Source: an uncultured Lachnospiraceae bacterium (GTDB taxonomy: Bacteria > Bacillota > Clostridia > Lachnospirales > Lachnospiraceae). From it: a stretch of 6,584 bases of DNA. The notes under the pieces were generated by a model, which worked only from the letters and a program-made list of their open reading frames with translations, was not told the origin of the DNA and searched no databases. This document shows positions 6,391 to 6,584 of this stretch, piece by piece. Both the position numbers and the translations under genes were made by a program. The number at the start of each line of letters is the position of its first letter. Position 1 is the stretch's first letter. Location of the stretch: contig CADCPL010000242.1 of NCBI GenBank assembly GCA_902803305.1, positions 1 to 6,584 of the forward strand, in the 5' to 3' direction.

Positions 6391-6419
6391 TTATATCATT
6401 ATCATCTGTAAAAAGTCTA
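6390..6419 (-). promoter_or_regulatory. Candidate sigma-A promoter upstream of the three-helix membrane protein
   Basis: On the minus strand TAGACT (6419-6414, 4/6 to TTGACA) is followed after 18 nt by a perfect TATAAT (6395-6390). Its first three bases are the TAG stop of the upstream partial gene. Predicted start is near 6383, leaving an untranslated leader of roughly 75 nt before ATG 6309. This could be the head of the operon that runs down to the pseudouridine synthase. AT-rich intergenic sequence produces such matches by chance, so confidence is moderate. Confidence 0.4.
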
Positions 6420-6584
6420 AAACACGGCATTCCTGTGGGTAAACATCCTGCCAAAAAGAGGTGTTTGTGCATTTACTGTCACGTAGGTAAAGTGGTCGTC
6501 GTGATCCGTTGTTATTTCAACATCCCGGCTGCCTGTCAATCTGTCACACAGTCTGCTTCTGACATCTTCTTCGATATCCTCAGC
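6417..6584 (-). CDS. C-terminal 55 residues of an unidentified protein running off the right edge
   Basis: From the right edge, the minus-strand frame beginning at base 6584 is open for 55 codons and ends with TAG at 6419-6417. It begins AEDIEEDVRSRLCDRL and ends PLFGRMFTHRNAVF. The composition looks like real protein: an acidic, helical start, then an alternating beta-like stretch (VEITTDHDDHFTYVTVN). The other two minus-strand frames of this stretch were not read across. The VEITT...YVTVN...PLFG ending faintly recalls the C-termini of small TadE-like pilus-assembly or other secreted proteins, but this is too weak to assign. No start is visible in the window. The gap to the next gene is about 107 nt. 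Confidence 0.6.
   Translation of the reverse strand, partial: AEDIEEDVRSRLCDRLTGSRDVEITTDHDDHFTYVTVNAQTPLFGRMFTHRNAVF

Noticed and set aside
1..6584. CRISPR array, insertion sequence, prophage or toxin-antitoxin content
   Set aside because: No repeated spacer pattern, transposase or integrase motif, or small paired genes were seen; gene order is compact and housekeeping-like.

Overview
The window reads as a chromosomal segment from an anaerobic Bacillota, most likely a Lachnospiraceae/Clostridia member. The hints are the clostridial form of MurG (GGGTAGH glycine loop), a glucose-6-phosphate isomerase of about 450 residues (the Bacillus/Clostridium length), AAGGAG-type ribosome binding sites, and a flavodoxin-like/SCP2 fusion of a kind I associate with clostridia. 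The family placement is inference; no marker here fixes the genus.

Every supported gene lies on the minus strand, so transcription runs from high to low coordinates. In that order they are: (1) the C-terminal end of an unidentified protein entering from the right edge (6584-6417); (2) a protein with three predicted membrane helices and an apparently extracytoplasmic N-terminal domain, whose N-terminus looks incomplete (6309-5722); (3) a rhomboid intramembrane serine protease with a soluble N-terminal domain (about 5667-4639); (4) a flavodoxin-like/SCP2 fusion (4626-3622); (5) a HIT-family nucleotide hydrolase (3607-3197); (6) glucose-6-phosphate isomerase, pgi (3174-1825); (7) murG (1825-752); (8) an RluA-family pseudouridine synthase (750-76); (9) the 5' 40 nt of tRNA-Gly(GCC), cut by the left edge (40-1).

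From the rhomboid gene to the pseudouridine synthase the gaps are 12, 14, 22, -1 and 1 nt, so genes 3-8 look like one transcription unit. pgi and murG share a base (TAATG), and the pseudouridine synthase begins at GTG one base after the murG stop, both suggesting translational coupling. The unit mixes glycolysis or sugar-phosphate supply (Pgi), lipid II synthesis (MurG), RNA modification, nucleotide hydrolysis and a membrane protease. Only Pgi and MurG have an obvious metabolic link, through fructose-6-phosphate to UDP-GlcNAc.

Three sigma-A-like promoter candidates are visible: upstream of the three-helix protein (with a 10-bp palindrome at the expected start), just upstream of the rhomboid ATG (overlapping an inverted repeat), and inside the 3' end of the pseudouridine synthase gene, placed to drive tRNA-Gly. 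I see no mobile element, CRISPR array, rRNA or prophage gene. The genes are mostly housekeeping. The less ordinary parts are the flavodoxin/SCP2 fusion, the rhomboid with its unknown soluble domain, and the possibly truncated membrane protein beside it.
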